From contig NZ_BDCF01000012.1 of assembly GCF_001613365.1 (NCBI RefSeq), positions 153,844 to 217,843 on the forward strand: a stretch of DNA of 64,000 bases, read 5' to 3'. This DNA is from Nocardia xishanensis NBRC 101358 (GTDB lineage: Bacteria > Actinomycetota > Actinomycetes > Mycobacteriales > Mycobacteriaceae). Positions 47,193-55,570 of the stretch are shown here, piece after piece (the stretch's first letter is position 1; every line of letters starts with the position of its first letter). The notes under the pieces are model-generated. The model was not told the origin of the DNA. It did not search any database and saw only the letters and a program-made list of their open reading frames with translations. The position numbers were made by a program, and so were the translations under genes.

Positions 47193-47426
47193 ATCGGCGA
47201 CTCCGGCCATGCGAGTTGCCGGGCGACCGGCTCCCGGATGGTGTGCGCCGCGCTTCCGGGCGGGCGTGCTGTCGGTGCGGCCGGGCTATTGGCAGCGATT
47301 CGGCGTGGTGCTGGTGGCGCGCCCGGTCACCGCTTCAAGAATCGGTTCCACTCCATTTGATTCCATTCGCAGTGAAAGGAAATGAAATGGAATGGATGCC
47401 GCTCGGTTATGAGGTGATTGTGCTGT

Positions 47427-48114
47427 TCAGGCGGCGAGAGCGAGCATGCAGGCACGTACGAGCAGCGCGCCGATCTCACCGAGCCGGGCCATCGAGACAA
47501 GGCCGAACTCCGCCTGCGCCCGCCAGCGTTCGGCCAGCAGTTGCTCGAACAATTCCCACTCGTCGTTGTCGAAGATGTCGATCTCGGATTGCGTGTGACG
47601 CGGCAGTCGGGTGCTCGCGCACGGGTTGAACGGCAGCAATGGCACCGGGACTTGCTGGGTGGCCGCCCGCAGTGCGCCGGAGGAAGCCGTGCTTGTTCTT
47701 GATCGTCTTGGGTTTGTTGCCCTTGTCCTGTTCGAGGTAGACGATCCAGGCGGCGTCGGTGTCCTGGGTGACAGCTTCCAGGGGCGCGCGTTCGCCGAAG
47801 AATGGGACGATGTCGTTGTCGATGTAGGCGTGGTATTTGCGGCGGCCGTCGTCCTGAACGCCGGTGAGCCGATCGACGTAGCGGCGCAGCCAGTCGATGA
47901 GCAACACGACTTCCGAGCCGGTATCGCGTTCGGTCCCGAGGACCTCGAGCGCCTCGTTGATACCGATCTTGTCGATGAGGTCGGCCCACCACTGAGCGTC
48001 GCTGTAGTCGTCGAAGGTTTCCGAAGACTGCCGACGTTGGCCGTCGGTGTCGTAGTAGTGGAACGGGACCTGCCAGCTGACCGCGCCGTCCTTGCGTGGA
48101 CGTGGTGTGGGCAT
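47427..48114 (-). pseudogene. Tyrosine recombinase (phage/ICE integrase), frameshifted and truncated
   Basis: The first 145 residues (MPTPRPRKDGAVSWQVPFHY..., an AP2-like arm, then a SAM-like core-binding domain ending IKNKHGFL) are intact and start at an ATG with GGAGG seven bases upstream. Near 47680 the frame shifts: the natural continuation SGALRAATQQV, FNPCASTRLPR and DNDEWELFEQLLAERW lies in another frame. It proceeds to SMARLGEIGALL, the box-I region with the first catalytic Arg, then stops at 47427. The catalytic HxxR and Tyr boxes are missing. Its 5' end is 126 bases from the 3' end of tRNA-Ala, the typical place for an integrase of an element inserted at that tRNA. Confidence 0.85.
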
Positions 48115-48206
48115 TGCGTAGCCTCCAGGGTCGTCGACGTGTCGACGTGTCGCCTGAGAAGCGCCAAGTGGTGACCGCGGTGGTGACGCGGACCTGCAAC
48201 AAGACT

Positions 48207-48233
48207 AATGGCCTGGTCGTTGACCAGGCCATT
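48207..48233. terminator. Perfect 12-bp hairpin downstream of tRNA-Ala
   Basis: AATGGCCTGGTC - GTT - GACCAGGCCATT, a perfect stem with a 3-base loop, six bases beyond the tRNA 3' end on the minus strand. It probably terminates the tRNA transcript. It could also be part of the old attachment region of the integrated element. Confidence 0.7.
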
Positions 48234-48239
48234 TCTGAG

Positions 48240-48312
48240 TGGAGCTAAGGGGACTCGAACCCCTGACCCCCACACTGCCAGTGTGGTGCGCTACCAGCTG
48301 CGCCATAGCCCC
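48240..48312 (-). tRNA. tRNA-Ala (anticodon GGC)
   Basis: A 73-base cloverleaf. Acceptor GGGGCTA pairs with TAGCTCC (one G-U), D stem GCGC/GCGC, anticodon stem CCACA/TGTGG with loop CTGGCAG (anticodon GGC), T stem AGGGG/CCCCT with loop TTCGAGT, and discriminator A. CCA is not encoded. A broken integrase gene lies immediately downstream. Confidence 0.97.
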
Positions 48313-48426
48313 TTGGTGGGTCGCGCTCGGTTTCCCTCGCGCCTGATGAAAGTTACACCACCGGCGTGTCCGCAGCCAAATCGCCTGGAAGAAGGGGTGG
48401 CGGGCGGGTTGACCAGACCCGTAGAA

Positions 48427-48442
48427 TCGAACACATGTTCGA
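48427..48442. promoter_or_regulatory. LexA/SOS box TCGAAC-ACAT-GTTCGA
   Basis: An exact match to the actinobacterial SOS consensus TCGAAC-N4-GTTCGA. It overlaps the last base of a -10-like TAGAAT (48422-48427) and covers the ATG start codon (48435) of the DUF222/HNH gene. Bound LexA would block the promoter directly. In mycobacteria several 13E12-type genes are known to be LexA-controlled. Confidence 0.85.
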
Positions 48443-49895
48443 ACAAAATCAGCTCTCTGCAATGGACTTCGGGGCCATGAGTGACGAAGGGTTGATCGAC
48501 TCGCTCAGGGCGGCGCACGGGGCGGCGGCCGCGGCGCAGGCGGCGGAGGTGTTCGCGGTGCGCGAGCTGTATCGGAGACACCGGGCCGCGAGCGCCGAGC
48601 CTGGGCCGGGCGGGGTGCGGGCCGGGGAGTTCGCGGCGGCCGAGGCGGCGGTGGCACTGTATGTGGACGAGGGAACGGCGGGGGCGCTGATCGATATCGG
48701 GCTGGTTCTCGAGGAGGCACTGCCGCGGACCAGGGCGGCGTTCGCGGCAGGGCGGATCGACCTGGCCAAAGTGCGCGTGATCGTGGACAGCACGCGGGCG
48801 CTGACGAAGGAGGTCGTCGGCGCGCTGGAACCGCGGCTGCTCGAGGCGGCGGCGCGGACCAATCCCGCGCGTTTGCGGCAGGCGGCGCGGCGGTGGGCGC
48901 ACCGGCTGGATCCCGCCGGTGCGCAGCGGCGGCGCGAACGGCGGCAGGACGACCGCGACGTGCGGATTCGCGCCGTGCAGGACAGCATGGCGGTGTTCGA
49001 CGGGCTACTACCCGCCCCCGGGGCGCAGACGGTAGCGATGCGATTGCGGGAGATGAGCTTGCAGGTGTGCGCCGCGGATCCGAGGACGATGCCGCAGCGG
49101 CGGGCCGACGCGCTGGTGGCGCTCGCGGACGGGTCGGGGCGGCTGCGCTGTCACTGCGGCCGCGGCGAACGGTGCCCGAAAGCCGGTGCGCCCGCGCAGC
49201 CGCCGCGCGGCCCGCTGATCCAGATCGGGATCGCCGCGGAGTCGCTGTTGGATATGCGGGAAGCGCCCGCGTTCCTGGCCGGCTACGGGCCGATCGACGC
49301 GGCGCTGGCCCGGTTGCTCGCCGAGCACGCGCAATTCCAAGTGGTGCCCGAGCATTCGAACACCGACGCGGGCGTGACGGAGGAGGCGGCGCAGCGACGC
49401 GTGGGGCGCGAGATACGGGCGGTGGACGGGATGTGCCGGTTTCCCGGGTGCACGATCCCGGCCGCGGAAGCCGAACTGGCGCGCGGCGGCAGCGGGCTCG
49501 CGGTGCTCTGTTCGCGGCATCACCGACTGAAGTCGTTGGCGGACAAGAGGAAACAGCGATGGCGCGTGTGGCGCGCGGATCGCGATCGGATGCAATGGAC
49601 CGCGCCGAACGGTGACGTGCACACGACGGGTCGGGAGGGCGCGCGATACCTCTTCCCGCACACCGATATCGCACTGCCCGCAGTAAGAACCGTTGGTGGA
49701 CAAGCTTTTTCGAGTATTTCGGAACCGCCGCAGGTAGCTGCGTGCAGCGCCGAGCCGAGCCCGTTCACCGCAGACCGCCCGACCGGCGAGGACTTGCTCT
49801 ACCCACTGGACGGCCACATACCGCTGCACCGGCAGCTCAGCCGCATCGCGCCGGAGGACGACATCCCGGACGACCTCCCGACGGACCTGGCCTGA
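48435..49895 (+). CDS. DUF222 / HNH (13E12 repeat-type) protein with degenerate HNH
   Basis: A 486-residue protein starting MFEQNQLSAM. The DUF222 helical domain occupies about residues 15-330. The C-terminal HNH region reads MCRFPGCTIPA, then AEAELARGGSGLAVLCSRHHRLKS: the Cys and HH ends are kept. The usual central 'DxDHxxPxxxGG' segment with the catalytic DH is missing, so nuclease activity is doubtful. A Cys-rich insertion (CHCGRGERCPKAG) lies near residue 250. The start is set by a -10 TAGAAT eight bases upstream of ATG, which suggests a leaderless message, and by the LexA box covering the start codon. This family multiplies as scattered repeats in mycobacteria and its role is unsettled. 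Confidence 0.9.
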   Translation: MFEQNQLSAMDFGAMSDEGLIDSLRAAHGAAAAAQAAEVFAVRELYRRHRAASAEPGPGGVRAGEFAAAEAAVALYVDEGTAGALIDIGLVLEEALPRTRAAFAAGRIDLAKVRVIVDSTRALTKEVVGALEPRLLEAAARTNPARLRQAARRWAHRLDPAGAQRRRERRQDDRDVRIRAVQDSMAVFDGLLPAPGAQTVAMRLREMSLQVCAADPRTMPQRRADALVALADGSGRLRCHCGRGERCPKAGAPAQPPRGPLIQIGIAAESLLDMREAPAFLAGYGPIDAALARLLAEHAQFQVVPEHSNTDAGVTEEAAQRRVGREIRAVDGMCRFPGCTIPAAEAELARGGSGLAVLCSRHHRLKSLADKRKQRWRVWRADRDRMQWTAPNGDVHTTGREGARYLFPHTDIALPAVRTVGGQAFSSISEPPQVAACSAEPSPFTADRPTGEDLLYPLDGHIPLHRQLSRIAPEDDIPDDLPTDLA

Positions 49896-49909
49896 GCCGC
49901 GCGCTGAAC

Positions 49910-49936
49910 CGCCCGGCTCACCGGGGGAGCCGGGCG
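49910..49936. terminator. Bidirectional GC-rich hairpin between convergent genes
   Basis: CGCCCGGCTC - ACCGGGG - GAGCCGGGCG, a perfect 10-bp stem between the DUF222 gene (ending 49895) and the convergent DsbA-like gene (ending 49938). No T tract, as is common in actinomycetes. Confidence 0.6.
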
Positions 49937-49937
49937 C

Positions 49938-50675
49938 TCACCGGGTCAGTTCGACGACCCACTCCTCGTTGTTCACGTCGATCTTGTTCTGTCCGTCGAA
50001 CACCGACGGTGTCGCGGCGCGGCCGTCCAACCGGGCGTTCAGGTCGTCCATCGCCGCCTTCGCGTGCGCCTTGGCATCCGCAACCTTCACCCCGCTCGCC
50101 ACGCACCGCACGACCGATTCGGGCGCTCCCGCGTCCCTCGCCAGGGCGGACAGCTGCTCGTTGCTCAGGTCGTCGCCGCCTTCCTCCGGCTGCTTCGACA
50201 CGAACAGCAGCTCATGGAACTTCGAGTACACCGGGCCGCTGCCCGCCTCGGCGACGCATTCCGAGGCGGCGACCGCGCGCGTCGAGTAGTCCTTGCTGCT
50301 CGACTTCGGGTCGAGGAAGTTGACGTAGTGGTACCGCACCGCGAGCTTGCCCTCGTCCAGCTTCTGGGCCAATTCCTGTCCGTAGACGCGCTCCAGCGCG
50401 CCGCAGGCCGGGCACAGCGGATCCTCGTAGACGTCGATCATCTTGGGCACGTCCTGCTTGCCGAGGACGACGACGCCGTCGGGTTGCAACACCGCGTGTA
50501 CACCGGCGTCGCGGACCGGCCCGTAGCCGTCGTTGCGCACGTCCGGTTCGTCCCGGCTCCAGCGAAACGCCAGGAACACGATCAACACGATCAGCGCGAG
50601 CGCGACGCCGCCGAGCGCGTAGCTGGTCGCGCTGGACATCGGGCGCGGGGTGTAGTTCGAACGCGATTGACTCAC
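49938..50675 (-). CDS. Membrane-anchored DsbA-like thioredoxin-fold protein
   Basis: A 245-residue protein. Residues ~15-40 (ATSYALGGVALALIVLIVFL) form one membrane anchor, leaving the thioredoxin domain outside the cytoplasm. The active site is CPAC in DVYEDPLCPACGALE, and the cis-Pro loop is ATPSV near the C-terminus. This is the common actinobacterial DsbA/PF13462-type protein proposed to help oxidative folding or haem/cell-wall maturation. The GTG at 50675 gives MSQSRSNYTPRP, matching the usual N-terminus; a TTG six codons upstream was rejected. Likely substrates are unknown. Confidence 0.88.
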   Translation of the reverse strand: MSQSRSNYTPRPMSSATSYALGGVALALIVLIVFLAFRWSRDEPDVRNDGYGPVRDAGVHAVLQPDGVVVLGKQDVPKMIDVYEDPLCPACGALERVYGQELAQKLDEGKLAVRYHYVNFLDPKSSSKDYSTRAVAASECVAEAGSGPVYSKFHELLFVSKQPEEGGDDLSNEQLSALARDAGAPESVVRCVASGVKVADAKAHAKAAMDDLNARLDGRAATPSVFDGQNKIDVNNEEWVVELTR

Positions 50676-50757
50676 GTCAACACTCTGCCGCAATCCCCGC
50701 GGCCGATGTGCGCCGGGCGGCGCGAGTCGCGCACACCGGCGCCGCTCGCGACGCGGC

Positions 50758-51069
50758 TCAGAACAGCGACTGAGCGTCGGCGGCGATCACGAACCCGTGC
50801 CCGGCCGCGTCACAGCGGATGCCCGACGGCAACGAGGTGCACGCCGTCCCACGAACGATGATGGTGGCGCCGTACGGCAGGACCTTGCCGCCGCCCTTGC
50901 CGGAGCCGTCCAGCGGCGCGCCGACGAACACGCCTTGGTTGAGGCAGAGGAACTGGCCTCGGCCGCCGACCACCTGAGCCGCGACGGCGCGCTCCGGACG
51001 GGTGCCGCAATCGGACAGCTCGGATGGCACGACGGTCGAATTCGCTCGGCGCGTGAGACCGTTACGCAC
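50758..51069 (-). CDS. DUF6636-like C-terminal domain, possibly N-terminally truncated
   Basis: About 103 residues. The useful part reads GQFLCLNQGVF, KVLPYGATIIV, GTACTSLPSGIRCD and AGHGFVIAADAQSLF. This is the 'C-x-PYG-x-x-x-C-x-S-x-x-G-V-x-C-x-x-x-x-GHGF' ending of secreted actinobacterial DUF6636-like proteins. These normally have a signal peptide and a first Cys-rich half, which are absent here; only ~57 bases separate the GTG from the stop of the MFS gene upstream. It may be a short variant, or a remnant whose 5' part was lost. Start is uncertain. Confidence 0.45.
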   Translation of the reverse strand: MRNGLTRRANSTVVPSELSDCGTRPERAVAAQVVGGRGQFLCLNQGVFVGAPLDGSGKGGGKVLPYGATIIVRGTACTSLPSGIRCDAAGHGFVIAADAQSLF

Positions 51070-51126
51070 CGCGCGGACCGGGCGCCGGCCCGAATTCTGG
51101 TGTCTGGCGCGGAGATTCCGGCCCGG

Positions 51127-52470
51127 CTAGGAACGCGAGCCGGTGGGCGAGGCATGCCGTTCGTCGTGCGTCAGGTCGCGCGGCTCCTCGCACTCCTCGG
51201 CGACGCGATGGGCCAGTTGATACTCCGCGTCGTCGCACGGAACGGCGGTGACGGACTCGGCGGTGTGCCGTTGCAGCGGTTCGGGGACGACCGCCCATGC
51301 CACGGCCGCTACGGCCAGCAGCGCGCCGGTCACGGCGAGGGCCAGCCCGTAGGAGGTCTGCTGGGCGAGGGCGCCGACGGCGACCGGGCCGACTACCGTG
51401 CCGAGATCGGCGGCCATCTGGAAGCCCGCGAGCACCGGCCCGCCGCGCGCCTTGGGGCCGATGATGTCGGCGAGCGCGGCCTGCTGGGTCGGCGTCAGCA
51501 TGCCAGAGCCGAGTCCGGCGACGACGGAGGTCGCCAGGAGCCAGCCGAGGTCGGGAGCGTAGCCGAGCCCGGCGGTGCCGAGCGCGCACACCAGCGAACC
51601 GGTGACGAGGAACGGCTTGCGCCCCCACCGGTCCGACAAACGGCCGGAGAGGAACAGCACCGCGACATTGCCCGCGGCGAACGCCGTGAGCGCGACGCCC
51701 GCCATGCCGGTCGGCTGCCGCAGCACCTCGACCACGAGCAGCGGCACGAGCGCCATGCGGACGCCGAATATCGCGGCGCCGTTGGCGAAGTTGGACCACA
51801 GCACCGCGCGGTAGGCGGGGCGGGCCAGCGCCTGGCGGAAGGTCATGACGCGCAATTCACCGGTGACCTCGGGTGCGGCCAGATGCGAACGGCGCAGACT
51901 GAGGTAGACCGCGGCGCTCACCGCGAGCAGCGCCGCGGCGTAGATGAGGAATGGGGCGCGCAGCCCGAGACCGGCCAGCGCGCCGCCGACCAGCGGACCG
52001 CTCACCGATCCGATCAGGAAGCTCGTCGACCACAGGCCCGACACCCGCCCGCGCTGCTCCGGCGGCGACAGGCGGATCACCAGCGCCAGCGACGACACGG
52101 TGAACATGGTCGAGCCGATGCCGCCGACCGAGCGCAAAGCCAGCAGCTGCCAATAACTCTGGGCCAGCGCGCTCGCTCCGGTGGACACCGCGACGATCAG
52201 CAGGCCGGACAGGTATACCCAACGCTCCCCCAGCCGCTGCACCAGCCGACCGCTGACCGGCGCGAACAGCAGCCGCATCAACGCGAACGCGCTCACGATC
52301 GCGGACGCGGCGGCCACCCCGACGCCGAAGCTGCGCGCGAACTGCGGCAGCACCGGCGCCACCAATCCGAATCCGATGGCGATGACGAACGCGGCTCCGA
52401 CCAGCACCCAGATCTCGCTGGGCAGTCCTCCGGCTCTCGTGCTCGCCTGCGCCCTGGCTCTACAGCTCAC
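51127..52470 (-). CDS. MFS drug/metabolite exporter (12-helix type)
   Basis: A 447-residue membrane protein with two groups of six hydrophobic segments. Features of proton-driven exporters are visible: RLVQRLGERW in loop 2-3, LALRSVGGIGSTMF in helix 4, SGPLVGGALAG in helix 5 (motif C-like), and DRWGRKP in loop 8-9. The C-terminal ~45 residues are hydrophilic. Substrate cannot be predicted. Its GTG start overlaps the end of the phosphoglucomutase gene by 11 bases, so it is probably co-transcribed and translationally coupled. Confidence 0.88.
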   Translation of the reverse strand: MSCRARAQASTRAGGLPSEIWVLVGAAFVIAIGFGLVAPVLPQFARSFGVGVAAASAIVSAFALMRLLFAPVSGRLVQRLGERWVYLSGLLIVAVSTGASALAQSYWQLLALRSVGGIGSTMFTVSSLALVIRLSPPEQRGRVSGLWSTSFLIGSVSGPLVGGALAGLGLRAPFLIYAAALLAVSAAVYLSLRRSHLAAPEVTGELRVMTFRQALARPAYRAVLWSNFANGAAIFGVRMALVPLLVVEVLRQPTGMAGVALTAFAAGNVAVLFLSGRLSDRWGRKPFLVTGSLVCALGTAGLGYAPDLGWLLATSVVAGLGSGMLTPTQQAALADIIGPKARGGPVLAGFQMAADLGTVVGPVAVGALAQQTSYGLALAVTGALLAVAAVAWAVVPEPLQRHTAESVTAVPCDDAEYQLAHRVAEECEEPRDLTHDERHASPTGSRS

Positions 52471-54103
52471 CTGTCAGCGCCTTGCCCACCATCTCCTCCG
52501 CGGCCGCCTGCACCTGGGCCAGGTGCTCGCTGCCGTGGAACGACTCCGCGTAGATCTTGTACTTGTCCTCGGTGCCGGACGGACGCGCGGCGAACCAGGC
52601 GTTCTCCGTGGTGACTTTGAGTCCGCCCAACGGCGCGCCGTTGCCCCTCGCGCGGGTGAGCACGGCGGTGATCGGCTCGCCCGCGATCTCCTTGGTGGTG
52701 ATCACGTCAGGAGTCAACCGCGTCAGCCGGGCTTTCTGTTCCGGGGTGGCCGTGGCGTCGATGCGGGCGTAGGCGGGGCTGCCGTAGCGGCGCTCCAGCT
52801 CGACGTAGCGCGCGGACGGCGTCTGTCCGGTGCACGCGGCGATCTCGGCGGCGAGCAGCGCGAGCAGGATGCCGTCCTTGTCGGTGGTCCACACCGTGCC
52901 GTCCATCCGCAGAAACGAGGCGCCCGCGCTCTCTTCCCCGCCGAAAGCGAGGCTACCGCTGAACAATCCGGGCACGAACCACTTGAAACCGACCGGCACC
53001 TCGTGCACGTCGCGGCCGAGCACACCGACCACCCGGTCGATCATGGACGAGGTGACCGCGGTCTTGCCGATCTTGGTGAGCGCGTCCCAGCCGATCCGGT
53101 TCGCCACCAGGTATTCGATAGCGACGGCGAGGAAGTGGTTGGGGTTCATCAGCCCGCCGTCGGGCGTGACGATGCCGTGGCGGTCGGCGTCGGCGTCGTT
53201 GCCGGTGGAGATGTCGTAGTCGTCCTTGATCGCCACCAGCGCCGCCATGGCGTAGCGCGAGGACGGGTCCATCCGGATCTTGCCGTCGCTGTCCAGCGTC
53301 ATGAAGCGCCAGGTCGGGTCGACGAACGGGTTGACGACCTCGAGTTCGAGGTCGTAGCGCTGGCCGATCTCCTCCCAGTAGTCGACGCTGGCACCGCCCA
53401 TCGGGTCAGCGCCGAGGCGGATGCCCGCGCCGCGAATCGCGTCCAGGTTCAACACGTTCGGCAGGTCGGCGATGTAGTTGTCGAGATAGTCGTAGCGCCG
53501 GACGCTGGTGGCCAGTGCGTGCTGCAACGTGGTGCGCTTGACCTCGGACAGCCCGGTGCGCAGCAGCTCGTTCGCCCGCGCGGCGATGGCGTCGGTGGCG
53601 ACCGTGTCGGCCGGACCGCCGTGCGGCGGGTTGTATTTGAAGCCGCCGTCGCGCGGCGGATTGTGCGACGGCGTGACCACGATGCCGTCGGCCTGGTGCT
53701 TGGTGCCGTTGGTGTTGTGCCGCAACACCGCGTGGCTCAGCGCTGGAGTCGGGGTGTAGCGGTCGCGGGCGTCGATCACCGCGGTGACGTCGTTGGCGGC
53801 GAGCACCTCGAGCGCGGTCGTCCAGGCGGGCTCGGACAGCGCGTGGGTGTCCCTGGCCAGATACACCGGACCGGTGATGCCCCTGGTGGCGCGGTATTCG
53901 ACGATCGCCTGGGTGATCGCGAGGATGTGCGCCTCGTTGAACGCGCAGTCCAGGCTGGACCCGCGATGTCCCGAGGTGCCGAACTCCACCTGCTGGGCCG
54001 GTATCGCCGGGTCGGGGATGTGGCTGTAGTAGGCGGTCACCAGGTGGGCGATGTCCTCCAGGTCGGTCGCCCGCGCGGGTCGCCCGGCTCGATCATGGGC
54101 CAT
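52460..54103 (-). CDS. pgm: Phosphoglucomutase (alpha-D-glucose-specific)
   Basis: A 547-residue cytosolic enzyme interconverting glucose-1-phosphate and glucose-6-phosphate. Motifs in order: active-site phosphoserine loop VTPSHNPPRDGG, Mg2+ loop TGNDADADRHG, sugar-binding GGEESAGASFL, and phosphate-binding RPSGTEDKYKIY near the C-terminus. The ATG at 54103 is chosen for GGAAGGGAG upstream and for the N-terminus MAHDRAGRPARATDLEDIAHL, typical of bacterial Pgm. Followed in the same operon by an MFS exporter. Confidence 0.97.
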   Translation of the reverse strand: MAHDRAGRPARATDLEDIAHLVTAYYSHIPDPAIPAQQVEFGTSGHRGSSLDCAFNEAHILAITQAIVEYRATRGITGPVYLARDTHALSEPAWTTALEVLAANDVTAVIDARDRYTPTPALSHAVLRHNTNGTKHQADGIVVTPSHNPPRDGGFKYNPPHGGPADTVATDAIAARANELLRTGLSEVKRTTLQHALATSVRRYDYLDNYIADLPNVLNLDAIRGAGIRLGADPMGGASVDYWEEIGQRYDLELEVVNPFVDPTWRFMTLDSDGKIRMDPSSRYAMAALVAIKDDYDISTGNDADADRHGIVTPDGGLMNPNHFLAVAIEYLVANRIGWDALTKIGKTAVTSSMIDRVVGVLGRDVHEVPVGFKWFVPGLFSGSLAFGGEESAGASFLRMDGTVWTTDKDGILLALLAAEIAACTGQTPSARYVELERRYGSPAYARIDATATPEQKARLTRLTPDVITTKEIAGEPITAVLTRARGNGAPLGGLKVTTENAWFAARPSGTEDKYKIYAESFHGSEHLAQVQAAAEEMVGKALTGEL

Positions 54104-54150
54104 GCTCGGGTCTCCCTTCCAGGTCGGCTGCGCCCGGCTCGTCATCAAGA

Positions 54151-54513
54151 TCATGCCCACAACCACTGGGTCGCGGACGCGGCGGCGTACACCGCGGCCA
54201 GGCTGGCCGCCACGCTGATCACGACATTGCCCACCGCGTAGGTGTAGGCACCCTCCGCGACCAGCCGGATGGTCTCGTAACCAAATGTGCTGAAAGTCGT
54301 CAACGCGCCGCAGAAGCCGGTTCCCGCCAACGACAGGACCCAGCTGCCCGCGCTCGCGCCGTACAAACCGCCCAGCACCGCCGAACCGACAATGTTAACG
54401 GTCAAAGTGCCCAAAGGCAGCAGGGATTCGAAACGAGCGGCCATAGCGCGGTCGATCAGATAGCGCAGCGGCGCGCCGATCATGCCACCGAGCACGACGA
54501 GGACCGTGGTCAT
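54151..54513 (-). CDS. crcB: Fluoride channel subunit CrcB/Fluc (copy 1)
   Basis: A 120-residue membrane protein with four helices. It has the family core GTLTVNIVGSAVLGGLYG and FCGALTTFSTFGYET, which contain the polar-track Asn and the Phe-box/Ser-Thr residues of Fluc channels. It overlaps the DUF190 gene by four bases (ATGA). With the second crcB copy it probably forms a dual-gene fluoride exporter at the plasma membrane, possibly as oppositely oriented heterodimers. Confidence 0.95.
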   Translation of the reverse strand: MTTVLVVLGGMIGAPLRYLIDRAMAARFESLLPLGTLTVNIVGSAVLGGLYGASAGSWVLSLAGTGFCGALTTFSTFGYETIRLVAEGAYTYAVGNVVISVAASLAAVYAAASATQWLWA

Positions 54514-54872
54514 CGGGCCACCCCGAGTGCGGACTGCCAGGTCTCCACCGGCGACAGCGTGACGGTCACGCCGCCGAGCACCTCGGCGTTCAACTCGACG
54601 AACGACCGCAGCCGCTGCGGCTCGTCGACGATCATCACCTGCACCGGAAGATGTTCGGCCAAATCGAGGAGGCGGCTGGTGTGGATGCGCGAGGACGCGC
54701 CGTAGCCCTCGACGCCGCGCCACACGCTCGCGCCCGCAAGGCCCGCGTCGCGCGCGCGGCGCACGATCTCGTGGTACAGGGGGCCGTGCCGCCACTTGTC
54801 GTCCTCGTCGAGCAGCACCGTCAACCGCGCGGCCTGCCGCCACTGCCCCGCGTCCACGGGTGAACCACTCAT
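54510..54872 (-). CDS. DUF190 protein (PII-like fold), crcB-associated
   Basis: A 120-residue soluble protein. It contains RLTVLLDEDDKWRHGPLYHE, ARDAGLAGASVWRGVEGYG and LSPVETWQS, the characteristic DUF190 blocks. DUF190 proteins commonly accompany crcB genes, have a PII/ferredoxin-like fold, and may regulate the channel; the exact role is not established. GGAAGGGGG precedes the ATG. It lies between the two crcB copies, overlapping the downstream one by ATGA. Confidence 0.93.
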   Translation of the reverse strand: MSGSPVDAGQWRQAARLTVLLDEDDKWRHGPLYHEIVRRARDAGLAGASVWRGVEGYGASSRIHTSRLLDLAEHLPVQVMIVDEPQRLRSFVELNAEVLGGVTVTLSPVETWQSALGVAR

Positions 54873-54936
54873 CGCATGACCCCCTTCCGTAGTACGTCCC
54901 AGTCGTCCACCGCGTCGCCGTCGGGCGATGCGCCGT

Positions 54937-55380
54937 TCACCGTCGTGCACCGCGCTGTCGCGGTCCTGCCGTGCCCGCCGCGAGCCGCGCCACCCCCATG
55001 CCGATCCAAACCGCGACGAGCGTCGCTGCCAGCGTCCCCCCGAGATAGCCCAGCGCCTCGGTCGTGGCGCCTGATTCGAGCAGTCTACGAATCTCGAGGC
55101 TATAGGTCGAAAAGGTCGTGAAACCGCCCAGCAACCCGACACCGACGAAGGGGCGCAGCAGTCTGTGGGCTACCCAGACCTCGGTGATCAGAACCATGAG
55201 GGTTCCGATCGCGAAGCAACCGACGACATTCACGGTGAAGGTAGCCCACGGCACCTGTCCCGGCTGCGGCGGCCACCGGAGTCCGACCGCGTACCGCATC
55301 ACGGCACCGAGGCCGCCGCCCAACGAGATCACCAGGAGCACCGCGGGCTCGACAGCCGGAACGCGGGCTTGCGAGCCCAT
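54937..55380 (-). CDS. crcB: Fluoride channel subunit CrcB/Fluc (copy 2)
   Basis: A 147-residue membrane protein, first gene of the crcB-DUF190-crcB operon. Family core: LGGGLGAVMRYAVG, ATFTVNVVGCFAIGTL and LLGGFTTFSTYSLEI. AGGAGG lies seven bases before the ATG at 55380, which is preferred over in-frame ATGs upstream. The basic tail (RQRGARR) differs from copy 1, in line with an opposite membrane orientation. A short hairpin resembling the first stem of a fluoride riboswitch occurs just upstream but was not accepted. Confidence 0.95.
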   Translation of the reverse strand: MGSQARVPAVEPAVLLVISLGGGLGAVMRYAVGLRWPPQPGQVPWATFTVNVVGCFAIGTLMVLITEVWVAHRLLRPFVGVGLLGGFTTFSTYSLEIRRLLESGATTEALGYLGGTLAATLVAVWIGMGVARLAAGTAGPRQRGARR

Positions 55381-55570
55381 CTGCTGACCTCCTGCCGCGC
55401 CGAACGTCATCGGCGTCATGCTAACGGTAGGACCACCCGGTCGGTTCGCCCAGGGGACACGTATGACGAACAGCTGCGTTCGTTGACATGGGTCACGCCG
55501 CGGACTACCAATGCCCCCAAGGTTTCGCGACGGTTCCACCCTCCCCTATCCCTTCGGCACTGGAGCGACG

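Noticed and set aside
48207..48240. Hairpin next to tRNA-Ala as an attachment-site repeat
   Set aside because: It is outside the tRNA sequence and is better explained as a terminator. No direct repeat of the tRNA 3' end was found in the window.
55399..55414. GCCGATGACGTTCGGC upstream of crcB copy 2 resembles the first stem of a fluoride riboswitch (GGCGATGGTGTTCGCC)
   Set aside because: The second stem and pseudoknot partner are missing. Only 18 bases, including the ribosome site, separate it from the start codon, leaving no room for the aptamer and expression platform.
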